NCBI GenBank assembly: GCA_913048295.1
Contig: CAJWWK010000002.1
Span: 1 to 64,000 of the forward strand
Source: an uncultured Dehalococcoidia bacterium
GTDB lineage: Bacteria > Chloroflexota > Dehalococcoidia > Lucifugimonadales > Lucifugimonadaceae
Length of the DNA: 64,000 nt
Reading direction: 5' to 3'
Shown: positions 31,315 to 41,113 of the stretch, one piece after another
How the letters are laid out: each line of letters begins with the position of its first letter
Numbering within the stretch: position 1 is the stretch's first letter
The notes under the pieces: model-generated
Told to the model about the DNA's origin: nothing
Database searches by the model: none
What the model saw: only the letters and a program-made list of their open reading frames with translations
Position numbers and translations under genes: made by a program

Positions 31315-31399
31315 ACGGCTTTTCGCCCCCTGATCCGTCGACCGCTCCCCTTCCGACAACAATATCGTGCGAACTGAACAAACGCTGGCAACCGGCGTT

Positions 31400-32128
31400 C
31401 TACTCCGTTTGTCCCCGCTCGGCCAGTTTCACAAGCAGCATCCCGATCTCAAATAGCAGCCAGGTCGGGCCCGCCACTATCAGTTGAGAAATCGGATCCG
31501 TCGGCGTTGCCACCGCACCGAAGATGAATGAGATAAGGATCATCCACCGCCGCTTCGTCTTGACCCATCCCGAGGTAAGAATGCCCATCTTTGCCAGCAG
31601 GAACATGAAGATCGGAATTTCGAAAATGATTCCGAGCCAGAACATGATGGTAACCATCAGCCCTACGAGGGGTCCGACAGTAATCAGCGGATCGCCGATG
31701 GGCTGCGAAAGCCTGAGTAGAAACTCGACCAGCCTGGGGATCAGAATGAACCAGGAAAACGCGGCACCCAGTGCGAACATCGCCATCGACGCCGGCACCA
31801 GCAAGAATATGTACTTGCGCTCGCCTGATTTTAGCCCTGGCTTGAAGAACATCGCCAATTCCCACATGAAGTACGGAAATGCGGCAACCAGCCCGACCAA
31901 GATCGCCAGCTTTGCGGCGACCACCCAACCCTCTGTGATTCTCTGGACCGCAACTACGCCATCTACATCAACGATCAGCCTTCTGGCCGTATCCGTAAAC
32001 ACCTCGAATATTTGCACATAAAAAGCGATCGCAATCGCGATAAATACAACGGCCACGATCGCTACTCTAACCAACCGTCGCTTGAGCTCGCCAAGATGCT
32101 GCAGTACCGACATGGCGTTGTCGTTCAA
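31400..32128 (-). CDS. tatC: Sec-independent protein translocase TatC
   Basis: HLGELKRRLVR N-terminus, multi-TM, FPYFMWELAMFFKPGLKSGERKY. Confidence 0.93.
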   Translation of the reverse strand: MNDNAMSVLQHLGELKRRLVRVAIVAVVFIAIAIAFYVQIFEVFTDTARRLIVDVDGVVAVQRITEGWVVAAKLAILVGLVAAFPYFMWELAMFFKPGLKSGERKYIFLLVPASMAMFALGAAFSWFILIPRLVEFLLRLSQPIGDPLITVGPLVGLMVTIMFWLGIIFEIPIFMFLLAKMGILTSGWVKTKRRWMILISFIFGAVATPTDPISQLIVAGPTWLLFEIGMLLVKLAERGQTE

Positions 32129-32613
32129 GACTTCACCTCATCATCGGTTGTATCGTTCTCTGGCTTGGCCCGCTCAACCTCTCCCGCAATTTCGGCGCGA
32201 GGTTCAGCCAAATCAACATCCGGGATGGTATCTCGTATCTCAGAGTCGACATCGACAGACGGACGGTTCAACCGATTTGATCTTGCAACCGACCCGAAAC
32301 CGACACCCTTGCCCAGGTCCGTGGGCCGTTCTAAATCGTCTGCAACCTGATCGAGTGCCAGTTCATCCTTCAGCGCAATCGCTTCGTCTTTCAACTCCTT
32401 TATCAGCCCGTCGGGGTCACTCTGTTTCTTGAGTTCTTCGAGATCGATCGCTTCGGCGATCATCGACTGTAGAGCATCTCGCTGACGCTTGAATTCGGAA
32501 TAAATCCTGCGCCCCTCGCGAATTCCTTCGAGCAAGCGTTTGGGTCCCAGCACGAAAAGTGCGATCGCGGCGATTAGAAGAAACTCGAAACCGCCAATCC
32601 CGAATAGCGTCAT
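32125..32613 (-). CDS. TatA/TatB-family translocase subunit (TatB-like)
   Basis: MTLFGIGGFEFLLIAAIALFVLGPKRLLEGIREG followed by long charged region; overlaps tatC start. Confidence 0.82.
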   Translation of the reverse strand: MTLFGIGGFEFLLIAAIALFVLGPKRLLEGIREGRRIYSEFKRQRDALQSMIAEAIDLEELKKQSDPDGLIKELKDEAIALKDELALDQVADDLERPTDLGKGVGFGSVARSNRLNRPSVDVDSEIRDTIPDVDLAEPRAEIAGEVERAKPENDTTDDEVKS

Positions 32614-33284
32614 TTGATCGCCTTCGAGCCACAAGCAGCATCAAAGTTCAAATGTCTCTTGCAAACGGCCGTGCTGAACCGCCTGAATCCTGATATTTCA
32701 AGCAGCCTGATCGTCACGCACATCGGAAGACCCATAACGTTTAAATAACAATCATCGTAACTCTCGACGAGTGCAAATGAACTGTCCTGAATTCCATACC
32801 CGCCCGCCTTGTCGAGCGGTGAACCCGTCGCGACATAGTTGGCAACCTCGCTGCGCTCGAGATTACGAAACAATACAGAGGTGCTGGCAAAATCAGTACG
32901 AACGGTGCCGTTGGGATCAACGACCGTCACCCCGGTGATCACCTCGTGCGCTCGACCGCTCAGCCGGTGAAGCATTGCCACCGCATTGCCGGACGACCCG
33001 GGCTTGCCAAGTATCTCATCGTCAAGAACGACTACCGTGTCGGCACCAAGAACAAACGCACCTAGCCTGTTGGCTGCGACTGCCCTGGCTTTTTCGAAAG
33101 CCAGTCGCTGCACGACTTCAACCGGGCTTCGTGTGTTCGAGGAACGCCCGGCGCCAGAAAGAAATACTTCTTCATCGATATCGGCAGAAGTAACTGTGAA
33201 CTTTATCCCCGCATCGCCAAGTATCTCCGCGCGGCGCGGCGATCTGCTGGCAAGAATCAGCGAACTGTTATCTGTTGTCGCCAA
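32610..33284 (-). CDS. maf: Maf-family nucleoside triphosphate pyrophosphatase
   Basis: LILASRSPRRAEIL, VLGADTVV, GITV, DKAGGYGIQD. Confidence 0.92.
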   Translation of the reverse strand: MATTDNSSLILASRSPRRAEILGDAGIKFTVTSADIDEEVFLSGAGRSSNTRSPVEVVQRLAFEKARAVAANRLGAFVLGADTVVVLDDEILGKPGSSGNAVAMLHRLSGRAHEVITGVTVVDPNGTVRTDFASTSVLFRNLERSEVANYVATGSPLDKAGGYGIQDSSFALVESYDDCYLNVMGLPMCVTIRLLEISGFRRFSTAVCKRHLNFDAACGSKAIK

Positions 33285-34590
33285 AATCCTGGTCCCCGGA
33301 ATCCTGAAGCGTTAGCAAACTAATTACCTCAACGTGGCGGGTCTGCGGAAACATGTCGACCGGTCGAACGATTTCCAACCGGTACACACCATCTCTACAC
33401 AACAGATCAAGATCGCGCGCCATTGCGGCCGGTTCGCATGAGACCATCAACACCTTTTTCGGCCTCAACTTCTTGACAGATTTCAGCACATCGGGATGGC
33501 ATCCAACCCGCGGCGGGTCGAGCAACAGCGCGTCCATGCCTCCGTTTTCGATGTCGGCGCCAGGCGCGGCACCTGGCCAACTTTCAGGCCAAGTGCCAAG
33601 AACGACCTCGGTCTTCCCTTCGATGAACTCGACGTTCTCGACGCCACTCGAATTGAGCTCCGCATCCTCGATCGCCGATGCCGACTCTTCGATTCCGATG
33701 ACGCGCCGGACATATGGTGCCAAAAGCACTGAGAACACCCCAACACCGCAGTAAGCGTCGATCAACACCTCGCTGCCGTCGAAATCGAGCAGTTCACGGA
33801 CCTCGTCCACCGCGCGCGACAGCTGCGCAGTGTTCACCTGGAAAAACGACGAGGCGGCAACTCTGAAGCGAGCACCCCTAACTTTTTCATCGTAATGTTG
33901 CTCGCCCGTGACGACACCAAGCCCGGAGATGTTCATGCGTGGCTGAACCAGGATCGAGCCGGTATTGGCTCCGACCCTGACCGACATCTGGGTTTGCCCG
34001 TCCATCCGGTCCTGCACGAGCTTCAGGGTGTCGTTGATCGGCTGGTCCATCAACAGGCACTCTTCAATTCGCAAAAATTGCCGGGTCACAGCATTCACGT
34101 AACCGACTTGGCCCGCATCGTCGCGCTTGCCGATGGTAAACCGCCCGTGATTGCGGTACCCGAGCTGCTTGACACTCTCAACTGTACGGTCTACTTCCAG
34201 ATGCGAAAGACACTCGTACCTGTCTATCTCGCGTTGAACTCGATTACGCTTCAACTCAAGTTGATGGCCATACGAAACGTGTTGCCACTGGCACCCGCTG
34301 CAGGTCAGAAAATACTGGCATTCGGGCTCAACGCGCTCTGGCGCCGACTGCAACACCTGAACAACTTTCGCCGCTATCCGTTCCGGAAACCGTTTCAGCA
34401 CCTCGGCAATTACCACTTCGCCCGGCAGACCGCCGGCAATCACGACCGGGGCACCCTCGGTTACCGCAGTCGTATCGCCTGCATCGTTGATCTCCCCCAA
34501 CGTAATCTCAAAATGGTCACCGGGTCCAAGATCGACGTGTGCCGTCAGATCGGGGCCCGTGTAACGTTTTCGATGCCTTCGTTTAGCCAT
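33268..34590 (-). CDS. TrmA/RlmD-family RNA (uracil-5-)-methyltransferase
   Basis: N-terminal TRAM-like region, CQYFLTCSGCQWQHVSYGHQ Fe-S block, DAYCGVGVFSVLLA, LLDPPRVGCHPDVL, VSCEPAAMARDL. Confidence 0.9.
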   Translation of the reverse strand: MAKRRHRKRYTGPDLTAHVDLGPGDHFEITLGEINDAGDTTAVTEGAPVVIAGGLPGEVVIAEVLKRFPERIAAKVVQVLQSAPERVEPECQYFLTCSGCQWQHVSYGHQLELKRNRVQREIDRYECLSHLEVDRTVESVKQLGYRNHGRFTIGKRDDAGQVGYVNAVTRQFLRIEECLLMDQPINDTLKLVQDRMDGQTQMSVRVGANTGSILVQPRMNISGLGVVTGEQHYDEKVRGARFRVAASSFFQVNTAQLSRAVDEVRELLDFDGSEVLIDAYCGVGVFSVLLAPYVRRVIGIEESASAIEDAELNSSGVENVEFIEGKTEVVLGTWPESWPGAAPGADIENGGMDALLLDPPRVGCHPDVLKSVKKLRPKKVLMVSCEPAAMARDLDLLCRDGVYRLEIVRPVDMFPQTRHVEVISLLTLQDSGDQDFGDNR

Positions 34591-34765
34591 GCGGAAAATC
34601 GAATCTCGCCGGTAACTTGCCGGGTAAAAAGTGGTTTGCCAGGATCGACCTTCTACACCCCGTGAAAACTGCACTGTCTGTTATTCTGAACCAGTTAAAC
34701 GCACGTTGTGTCCACTGCAACGGCCTGATCCCCAAAATCGAGAAATTTGAATCGAACACGATCTG

Positions 34766-35686
34766 ATGGTCTCAAAGTCCGAAAAACCTGGCTCGCTGAC
34801 CGTCGAACGAAGACTGCCCGATTGGTTCAAAGTCAGGGCGCCGGGCGGCGAAAACTATCTGGAGATTCGCAAGAAAATCAAGGGAGCACGGCTAAACACG
34901 GTCTGTGAAGAGGCCGCCTGCCCGAACATCGGCGAATGCTGGGACCGCGGTACGGCAACTTTCATGATTTTGGGCGACACCTGCACGCGGGCCTGCTCAT
35001 ATTGCAATGTCAAAACGGGCTGGCCAACTACCGTAGACCTCGCGGAGCCAATCCGCGTCGCCAGTACGGTGAAGCAGATGGGACTGAACTACACCGTAAT
35101 TACCTCGGTCGATCGCGACGACCTGCCCGACTACGGTTCAGGCATTTTCGAGCAGACGATAACGCAGGTGAAGCGGACAACGCCGGACTGCAAAATCGAA
35201 GTTCTTATTCCTGACTTTGAAGGCGATTTCGAGTCACTCGAACGGGTCGTTACGGCCGGGCCGCACGTCCTGAACCACAACATCGAGACTGCCCGGCGCG
35301 TATTCAGAAAAGTTCGCCCGCGCGGTAACTATGATCTTTCGCTCGAACTGCTGAAGCGCGTAAAACAGATCAACCCGTACATGCCGTCGAAGTCCGGGAT
35401 GATGGTCGGGCTCGGCGAAACGAAAGCAGAACTCCTCGAAACGATGTCCGACCTCCGGGCCGTTGGCTGCGATCTCCTCACCATCGGCCAGTACCTGCGC
35501 CCAACAAAGCGGCACCATCCCATCATCCGGTTTTACCTTCCCGAAGAGTTCAAAGAGCTCGAACAGGCCGGCATCGATATGGGGTTCAAACACGTCGCAT
35601 CTGGGCCTCTCGTGCGCAGCTCGTACCATGCCGACGAGCAGCACAATGCGGCTATCGACCAAATCCTCGAAGCAGCAAACGCATAA
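34766..35686 (+). CDS. lipA: Lipoyl synthase
   Basis: CEEAACPNIGECW and CTRACSYCNV Fe-S motifs; SGMMVGLGET; TIGQYLRPT. Confidence 0.96.
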   Translation: MVSKSEKPGSLTVERRLPDWFKVRAPGGENYLEIRKKIKGARLNTVCEEAACPNIGECWDRGTATFMILGDTCTRACSYCNVKTGWPTTVDLAEPIRVASTVKQMGLNYTVITSVDRDDLPDYGSGIFEQTITQVKRTTPDCKIEVLIPDFEGDFESLERVVTAGPHVLNHNIETARRVFRKVRPRGNYDLSLELLKRVKQINPYMPSKSGMMVGLGETKAELLETMSDLRAVGCDLLTIGQYLRPTKRHHPIIRFYLPEEFKELEQAGIDMGFKHVASGPLVRSSYHADEQHNAAIDQILEAANA

Positions 35687-35735
35687 TTTTGCCTGACCTG
35701 GTCGTCCCGTACCAGAAGCCAGAGAGTAGCGAGTA

Positions 35736-36554
35736 ATGTCGACGCTGTACGTCGTTGCAACACCTATCGGAAACCTATCCGACTTGACTGCACGCGCGAT
35801 AGAAATTCTTTCGAGCGTGCCGGTAGTCGCCGCCGAAGACACCCGCGTCGCCCGAAAGCTTCTCAACCACATCGGTGCGTCTCCCCGACTCGAAAGTCTC
35901 CACGAACACACCTCACCCGACCGCCTGAGGGGCATCGTGGAAATACTCGAGTCGATCGATATGGCATTCATCACCGATGCGGGAACTCCTGGTATCAGCG
36001 ATCCCGGAGCGGCACTGGTGAGCGAAGCCGTCGCATCCGGAATCCGCGTAGTCCCGCTCCCCGGCCCCTCCGCCCTCAGCACGGCTCTGTCCGTAACGGG
36101 TTGGGCATTCACCAGGTTCTTGTTTCTGGGATTCCTCCCCCGCAAACGGAACGAAAGGGTCACATCTCTCAACGGGGTTGTCGACGAGCCGGGTCCGATC
36201 GTCATCTACGAATCACCACATCGGGTGAAAGCCACACTGACCGACATTCACAAAGTGTTCCCCGATCGCCAGTTGGTCATTTGCCGGGAATTGACAAAAC
36301 TTTATGAAGAAATATTCAGAGGGACCGCATCGGGAGCCGCATTGCACTTCGCCGAACCACGCGGTGAATTCGTAATCCTGATCCCGGGCATCGGTGAACG
36401 TCCAGAGGAAGCAGTATCGGACGACTGCATCGCTGAGTCGCTCCGCGATCTGAGCTCACAGGGTCTCAAAGGACGGAGCCTCGTCGATCGCGCTGTGGAA
36501 CTCACAGGGGCACCGAAAAACAGGGTATATCGCCTGTCGCTTAACAGCGATTAA
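35736..36554 (+). CDS. rsmI: 16S rRNA (cytidine-2'-O)-methyltransferase RsmI
   Basis: MSTLYVVATPIGNLSDLTARA, AEDTRVARKLL, DAGTPGISDPGA, PLPGPSAL. Confidence 0.95.
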   Translation: MSTLYVVATPIGNLSDLTARAIEILSSVPVVAAEDTRVARKLLNHIGASPRLESLHEHTSPDRLRGIVEILESIDMAFITDAGTPGISDPGAALVSEAVASGIRVVPLPGPSALSTALSVTGWAFTRFLFLGFLPRKRNERVTSLNGVVDEPGPIVIYESPHRVKATLTDIHKVFPDRQLVICRELTKLYEEIFRGTASGAALHFAEPRGEFVILIPGIGERPEEAVSDDCIAESLRDLSSQGLKGRSLVDRAVELTGAPKNRVYRLSLNSD

Positions 36555-36970
36555 CTGCATCCAACATGGTGCCAGGCCATCACTCAATCGTCACGTCCGC
36601 GGCACTTGAATCACCTAAAATTAAAACCCAGTTTCAAACGCAGCCTGTCAGGTACGCCGACCCGAAGCGACTCCGAAGGTTCTCGACTTTCGATAAACCT
36701 CAAGCGGACACCGATTTGTGGGTGGGACTGAACGTTATCGCAACCTTGCGAACTGTGTTCTATCCTTATCTATCCGGTTCAGCCGACAGAATTCACAGTA
36801 TGCTGTTCGACGAAAGCGACACTCTTGGTGACGGTCGGACCCGCAGGGACATCGTTACGGCTTCTTCAATCGAAACACCAACGCCGCTCTCCCGCAAGCT
36901 CGACGATTCGGTAGTCGATGAAGAAAACCGTCGGCTCACCGGCGAATAACAGGATCGGGCTGGTCACATC

Positions 36971-37975
36971 ATGGTCGAAGCCATCACACAGGAAAGCATT
37001 TACGAACCGGTTGCCGCCGGTCTTCAGGCTGTGATCAACGAGATCGCGAGCATCGCTGAGAAAACGCCGGAGAACGCTCCTGAAAACACCCGCGACCTCG
37101 ACGCCCAGTTGGGGCATGTCCTTGCAACACCCGGCAAGCGCGTGAGGCCAGCCCTCACCCTGCTGGCCTCACGCCTGTGGGGTCTCGACATCGACGAGCG
37201 GTCGATCAGGATGGCAACTGCTGTCGAACTGCTGCACATCGCAACGCTAGTACACGACGACACGGTAGACCACGCCGACACCCGTCGAGGTCACCACACG
37301 GCCAGCAAACTCTGGGGCCGTAACGTGGCCGTACTCATCGGCGACTTCATATTTGCGACCTCCGCAATGTATGTCTGCGACACCAACAACATCAGGTTAG
37401 TTAGCCGCTTCGCCGAGACTATTACCGAACTGGCCCGCGGCGAACTCAGCGAGATATACACTGCCTGGCAGATGGGCGTGTCGCTCGAAGAGTACAACAG
37501 CCGGATTTATGATAAGACCGCTTCCCTTTTCTGCACCGCCGCTGTAAGCGGGGCGATCCTTGGCGAAGGCAGCGACGGCGCAGTTGAAAACGTTCGGAAC
37601 TACGGTTACAGCATCGGCATGGCCTACCAGGTCTACGACGATCTGCTGGACTACAAATCGACCAGTGAGCAACTCGGCAAACCCGCCGGTCACGATCTCG
37701 GAGAGGGAATTCTCACACTCCCGGCAATCATTGCCGCCGAAAACGGTGCAGCGGATGTTATAACTAGGTTGTTCACTGCCCCGGAAGAGGCCAGAGAAGA
37801 GTTACTCCCACCTGCGGTTGATGCAATCAAGCAGACTGGGGCGTTGGAAATGACTCTCCAGGTGGCAAACGAGTACATCGAAACGGCAGTGCGTTCTCTC
37901 GACGAGATTCCGCCTTCCGACTCACTCGATTCGCTGCTGGCCCTCGCCGAGTACGTTCAGTCTCGCAACTACTAG
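36971..37975 (+). CDS. Polyprenyl synthetase
   Basis: GKRVRPAL, LVHDDTVDHADTRRG (first Asp-rich motif), YQVYDDLLDY (second). Confidence 0.93.
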   Translation: MVEAITQESIYEPVAAGLQAVINEIASIAEKTPENAPENTRDLDAQLGHVLATPGKRVRPALTLLASRLWGLDIDERSIRMATAVELLHIATLVHDDTVDHADTRRGHHTASKLWGRNVAVLIGDFIFATSAMYVCDTNNIRLVSRFAETITELARGELSEIYTAWQMGVSLEEYNSRIYDKTASLFCTAAVSGAILGEGSDGAVENVRNYGYSIGMAYQVYDDLLDYKSTSEQLGKPAGHDLGEGILTLPAIIAAENGAADVITRLFTAPEEAREELLPPAVDAIKQTGALEMTLQVANEYIETAVRSLDEIPPSDSLDSLLALAEYVQSRNY

Positions 37976-37981
37976 CGAAGA

Positions 37982-38686
37982 ATGTCAGCCAGGCCCACCA
38001 ACCGACGTTCCCGGCGTCGCAAGCAGCCAGCAGTTGCGATCGCGCTTGTACAGCAGCGCCTGAGCGGCATCTACGGCCCCGTCGTGTGGCGACCCCGGAT
38101 GGCCGCACTCGATGAACTGATCTTCACCGTCCTCACTCAGCACACTTCCGATCTCAACGCCGAACGGGCATACGATTCTCTCCGCAAAAAGCTGCCGACG
38201 TGGGGTGAAGTCATCGAAGCCGACACGGTTACGGTGGCGAACGCAATTCGCCATGGCGGCCTCGCTAATCAGAAATCGGAGCGAATCCAGAAAATCCTTG
38301 TGGAAATACTGAAGCGACTCGGCCATTTCGAACTCGAGTTTCTTGCCGACCTGCCCCTGGAAGAAACCCGTCAATGGTTTACATCTCTACCGGGAGTTGG
38401 ACCAAAAACTGCGGCGGTCGTTATGGCGTTTTCGTTGAAGATGCCAGCATTTCCGGTCGACACCCACATCCATCGTGTCTCGATCCGACTGGGTCTCATC
38501 GATCAGAAAACTACCGCCGACCAGGCGCACCCGATCATGGAATCGCTGATCCCGGAAGACGACCGGTACAACATGCACGTGCTGCTAATCACCCACGGTC
38601 GACAGATCTGCAAGGCCCGGATACCGCATTGTGATACATGCCCACTCACCACCGAGTGCCCTGCCAGCACCACCCGGCGATCCTGA
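37982..38686 (+). CDS. nth: Endonuclease III-like HhH-GPD DNA glycosylase
   Basis: LPGVGPKTAAVVMAF HhH, VDTHIHRVSIRLGL GPD region, C-x6-C-x2-C-x5-C cluster ligands. Confidence 0.9.
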   Translation: MSARPTNRRSRRRKQPAVAIALVQQRLSGIYGPVVWRPRMAALDELIFTVLTQHTSDLNAERAYDSLRKKLPTWGEVIEADTVTVANAIRHGGLANQKSERIQKILVEILKRLGHFELEFLADLPLEETRQWFTSLPGVGPKTAAVVMAFSLKMPAFPVDTHIHRVSIRLGLIDQKTTADQAHPIMESLIPEDDRYNMHVLLITHGRQICKARIPHCDTCPLTTECPASTTRRS

Positions 38687-38819
38687 ACATACCAAAAAAC
38701 CTCATCTGGAAATAAATCTGGTGGGCAGCACGAATCGCCGTTTCCACCGGCTCTGAGGTATGCTGATATTCAGTGCTTAATTCAACTGGGGCTGCGAAGC
38801 AGTCCAGTTCGCAAAGCAC

Positions 38820-38894
38820 GGCCCCGTCGTCCAGCGGTCAGGACACAGCCCTTTCAAGGCTGAGACCGGAGTTCGATTCTCCGCGGGGCTACCA
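38820..38894 (+). tRNA. tRNA-Glu (anticodon TTC), CCA encoded
   Basis: Cloverleaf by eye: acceptor GGCCCCG/CGGGGCT, D stem GTCC/GGAC, anticodon arm CAGCC-CTTTCAA-GGCTG, T arm CGGAG-TTCGATT-CTCCG, A73 then CCA. Confidence 0.95.
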
Positions 38895-38909
38895 ATCCGC
38901 CAAAAAAAA

Positions 38910-38934
38910 GACTCCGAATTCCTCGGGTCCTTTT
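38910..38934 (+). terminator. Candidate intrinsic terminator downstream of tRNA-Glu
   Basis: GAC(T)CCGA-ATTCC-TCGGGTC stem with one bulge, followed by CTTTT. Confidence 0.5.
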
Positions 38935-39094
38935 CGCGCCCGGGATTTCCGATCGAACAACCCGGATCGAACTGCATTCAATTACGATTTCGTGGCTCGA
39001 TCACTCAAAACAAGTAGACAAGCTGTGTACCCGTGCATAGGATTCCGATTCTCCCCGACGAACACTCTGCTGAAGGTAAGCACGGAGTCAGCCC

Positions 39095-40270
39095 TTGAAA
39101 ATCACCAAAGTCACACCTTGGCTAATCGAAGCACCCTCGCCCTATCTCGATACTGCAGACGACAGCAAGGAAATCAGAAACCGCGAATACGTATTCGTCG
39201 AAGTCAGCACCGATGAGGGCATCACGGGTTGGGGCGAGATAACCGGTACCTCGAAGGTCGCAAACCGTGTGGTCTGTGCCGGGCTGCGGCATGTGAGCGA
39301 CCTGGTCGCAGGCGACGATCCCCGCCTGATCGAAATGATCTGGAACAAGGTATTCAGGTCGTTCACCTACATGGGCTCCCGCGGGGCCACCACAAGCATC
39401 ATCAGCGGCATCGACATCGCGCTGTGGGACATCCGCGGCAAAGTCCTCGGCCTGCCAATCTCCGAACTGTTCGGCGGTCCGGTCCGCGAGGGAATCCCTA
39501 TCTACTGTCACCCGAATGACAGATCTTCGATCAAAGACACAGTTCAGCACGCAAAAGCCATCGCTGCGACCGGGCAAAAGTCTTTAAAGACCGACCCCTG
39601 GCAGCCGCATCACGAGGAGGAATCAAACGGCTACCTGACTGGCAAGCTCAGCGCAGAAGCCGAGAACCACGGAGTCGATTTGATCGCGGCGGTTCGGGAA
39701 GCCGTTGGACCTGATTTTGAAATTCTCATCGACTGCCACGCCCGATTCGACGCCCCTACCGCTATTCGCCTGGCACGCGCACTCGAGCCGTACAACATCT
39801 TCTGGTTCGAAGAGCCGGTCCCGGTGGAAAGCATCCACGCCCTGAAGCAGGTCCGAGACCACGTCGGGGTGCCCATTTGTGTGGGCGAGCGGATTCACAC
39901 GCGCTGGGAGTTCATCCCGATTCTGGAGAACGAACTGGCCGATTTCATAATGCCCGACGTGACCTGGACCGGCGGTATTACTGAGATCAAGAAAATCGCC
40001 ACCCTGGCCGAAGCCTACTACGTCCCGATTTCGCCACACGACGCAAGTGGCCCCATCAACGTTCTTGCAGGTGCACATGTAATGGCCTCGGTACCAAACC
40101 ATTATCGGGTCGAAACAAGCAGGGCAAAACTCAATGCCTATGATGCATTCATCGACCACCCGCTCGACATCAGGGGTGACAAGATCTATCTCTCAGACCG
40201 CCCGGGCATCGGCATCGAACTCGACAAAGACTATCTGCACGGGCACGTGCTGGAGGGATACGGCGGGTAG
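39095..40270 (+). CDS. Mandelate racemase/muconate lactonizing enzyme family (enolase superfamily dehydratase)
   Basis: ILIDCHARFD, FWFEEPVPVE, VGERIHTRWEF, ISPHDASGP. Confidence 0.88.
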   Translation: MKITKVTPWLIEAPSPYLDTADDSKEIRNREYVFVEVSTDEGITGWGEITGTSKVANRVVCAGLRHVSDLVAGDDPRLIEMIWNKVFRSFTYMGSRGATTSIISGIDIALWDIRGKVLGLPISELFGGPVREGIPIYCHPNDRSSIKDTVQHAKAIAATGQKSLKTDPWQPHHEEESNGYLTGKLSAEAENHGVDLIAAVREAVGPDFEILIDCHARFDAPTAIRLARALEPYNIFWFEEPVPVESIHALKQVRDHVGVPICVGERIHTRWEFIPILENELADFIMPDVTWTGGITEIKKIATLAEAYYVPISPHDASGPINVLAGAHVMASVPNHYRVETSRAKLNAYDAFIDHPLDIRGDKIYLSDRPGIGIELDKDYLHGHVLEGYGG

Positions 40271-40325
40271 GTTGTCTCCACAGGAGACAGACGAATCGTC
40301 AGGGTCCATAAAGGGAGCTTCGAAA

Positions 40326-40499
40326 ATGAGTGACTGCATCGAGGGTCCGCAAGACAACCGGCACGATTTTTCCATCGTGCCCGTCGAAGTTACCGCGAAC
40401 ACCACCCTCGTGTTCAAGATCTGCCGATACTGTGGCGTGTCGTATCGATACGTAGATCAAATATGGGAAGAGATAGCGACCGAAGAATCGGACGGCTGA
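40326..40499 (+). CDS. Small 57-aa protein with CxxC pair
   Basis: MSDCIEGPQDNRHDFSIVPVEVTANTTLVFKICRYCGVSYRYVDQIWEEIATEESDG; ATG start inside longer ORF. Confidence 0.5.
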   Translation: MSDCIEGPQDNRHDFSIVPVEVTANTTLVFKICRYCGVSYRYVDQIWEEIATEESDG

Positions 40500-40576
40500 T
40501 CGCCGATTAGTTGAAGCAGTCAGCTGGAGCGCAGATCAATTGGGAGTGATCGCTGGCCTCGACCATCTCGACATGC

Positions 40577-40744
40577 CTAGCCCTCGAGAGCAGCCATATC
40601 TGCAGCCGCCTGCCACAGTTCGGCGGCGTACAACAGCTTGTCAGACGCCTCACCGGCCTGGAGCTGATCGGCGATACGTGTGTCGATGGAACTCTGTAAA
40701 TACTCCTCTAACAAAATCAGCCCGTCCTGCATGGCATCGTGCAT
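40577..40744 (-). CDS. Small hypothetical protein (55 aa)
   Basis: Short helical ORF MHDAMQDGLILLEEYLQSSIDTRIADQLQAGEASDKLLYAAELWQAAADMAALEG. Confidence 0.35.
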   Translation of the reverse strand: MHDAMQDGLILLEEYLQSSIDTRIADQLQAGEASDKLLYAAELWQAAADMAALEG

Positions 40745-41012
40745 TCCTGTTGTCTCGAGACTCTCGGGACTGTTAAGCCACCACCACCACTTCCGGCGGG
40801 GCGAATTCCTATTCCTGGGCACGGTGTAATTGGTCGGAGGCGTAGAGGTTAACGCAAGGAACCAAATCAAGCGACTCTCGCAGACTTTCGATCCCGCTCG
40901 AGTTTGACTCACGAGTTCCGGATTAAAAAGTTACGCCACGACTTCTCCACAGATGTCCGCCGGGTAAGAAGTGCCGGCCCATAACGTCCGCCCACGCCAG
41001 CACCCTGCCCTG

Positions 41013-41056
41013 TCCCCCCCTTTCGGGAGGGGCTAGGGGAGGGTAGATTGCAGCGG
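41013..41056. repeat. Intergenic hairpin repeat copy A
   Basis: TCCCCCCCTTTCGGGAGGGGCTAGGGGAGGGTAGATTGCAGCGG; matches copy B at 59292-59336. Confidence 0.7.
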
Positions 41057-41113
41057 GGCCCAAGTGATCCGATCACGCCCGGCCCTAACAACCCCCACGC
41101 ACGGAGCAAGACC

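Noticed and set aside
36566-36949. 127-aa ORF between rsmI and the polyprenyl synthase
   Set aside because: No recognisable domain and weak start context; could be real but not supportable from sequence alone.
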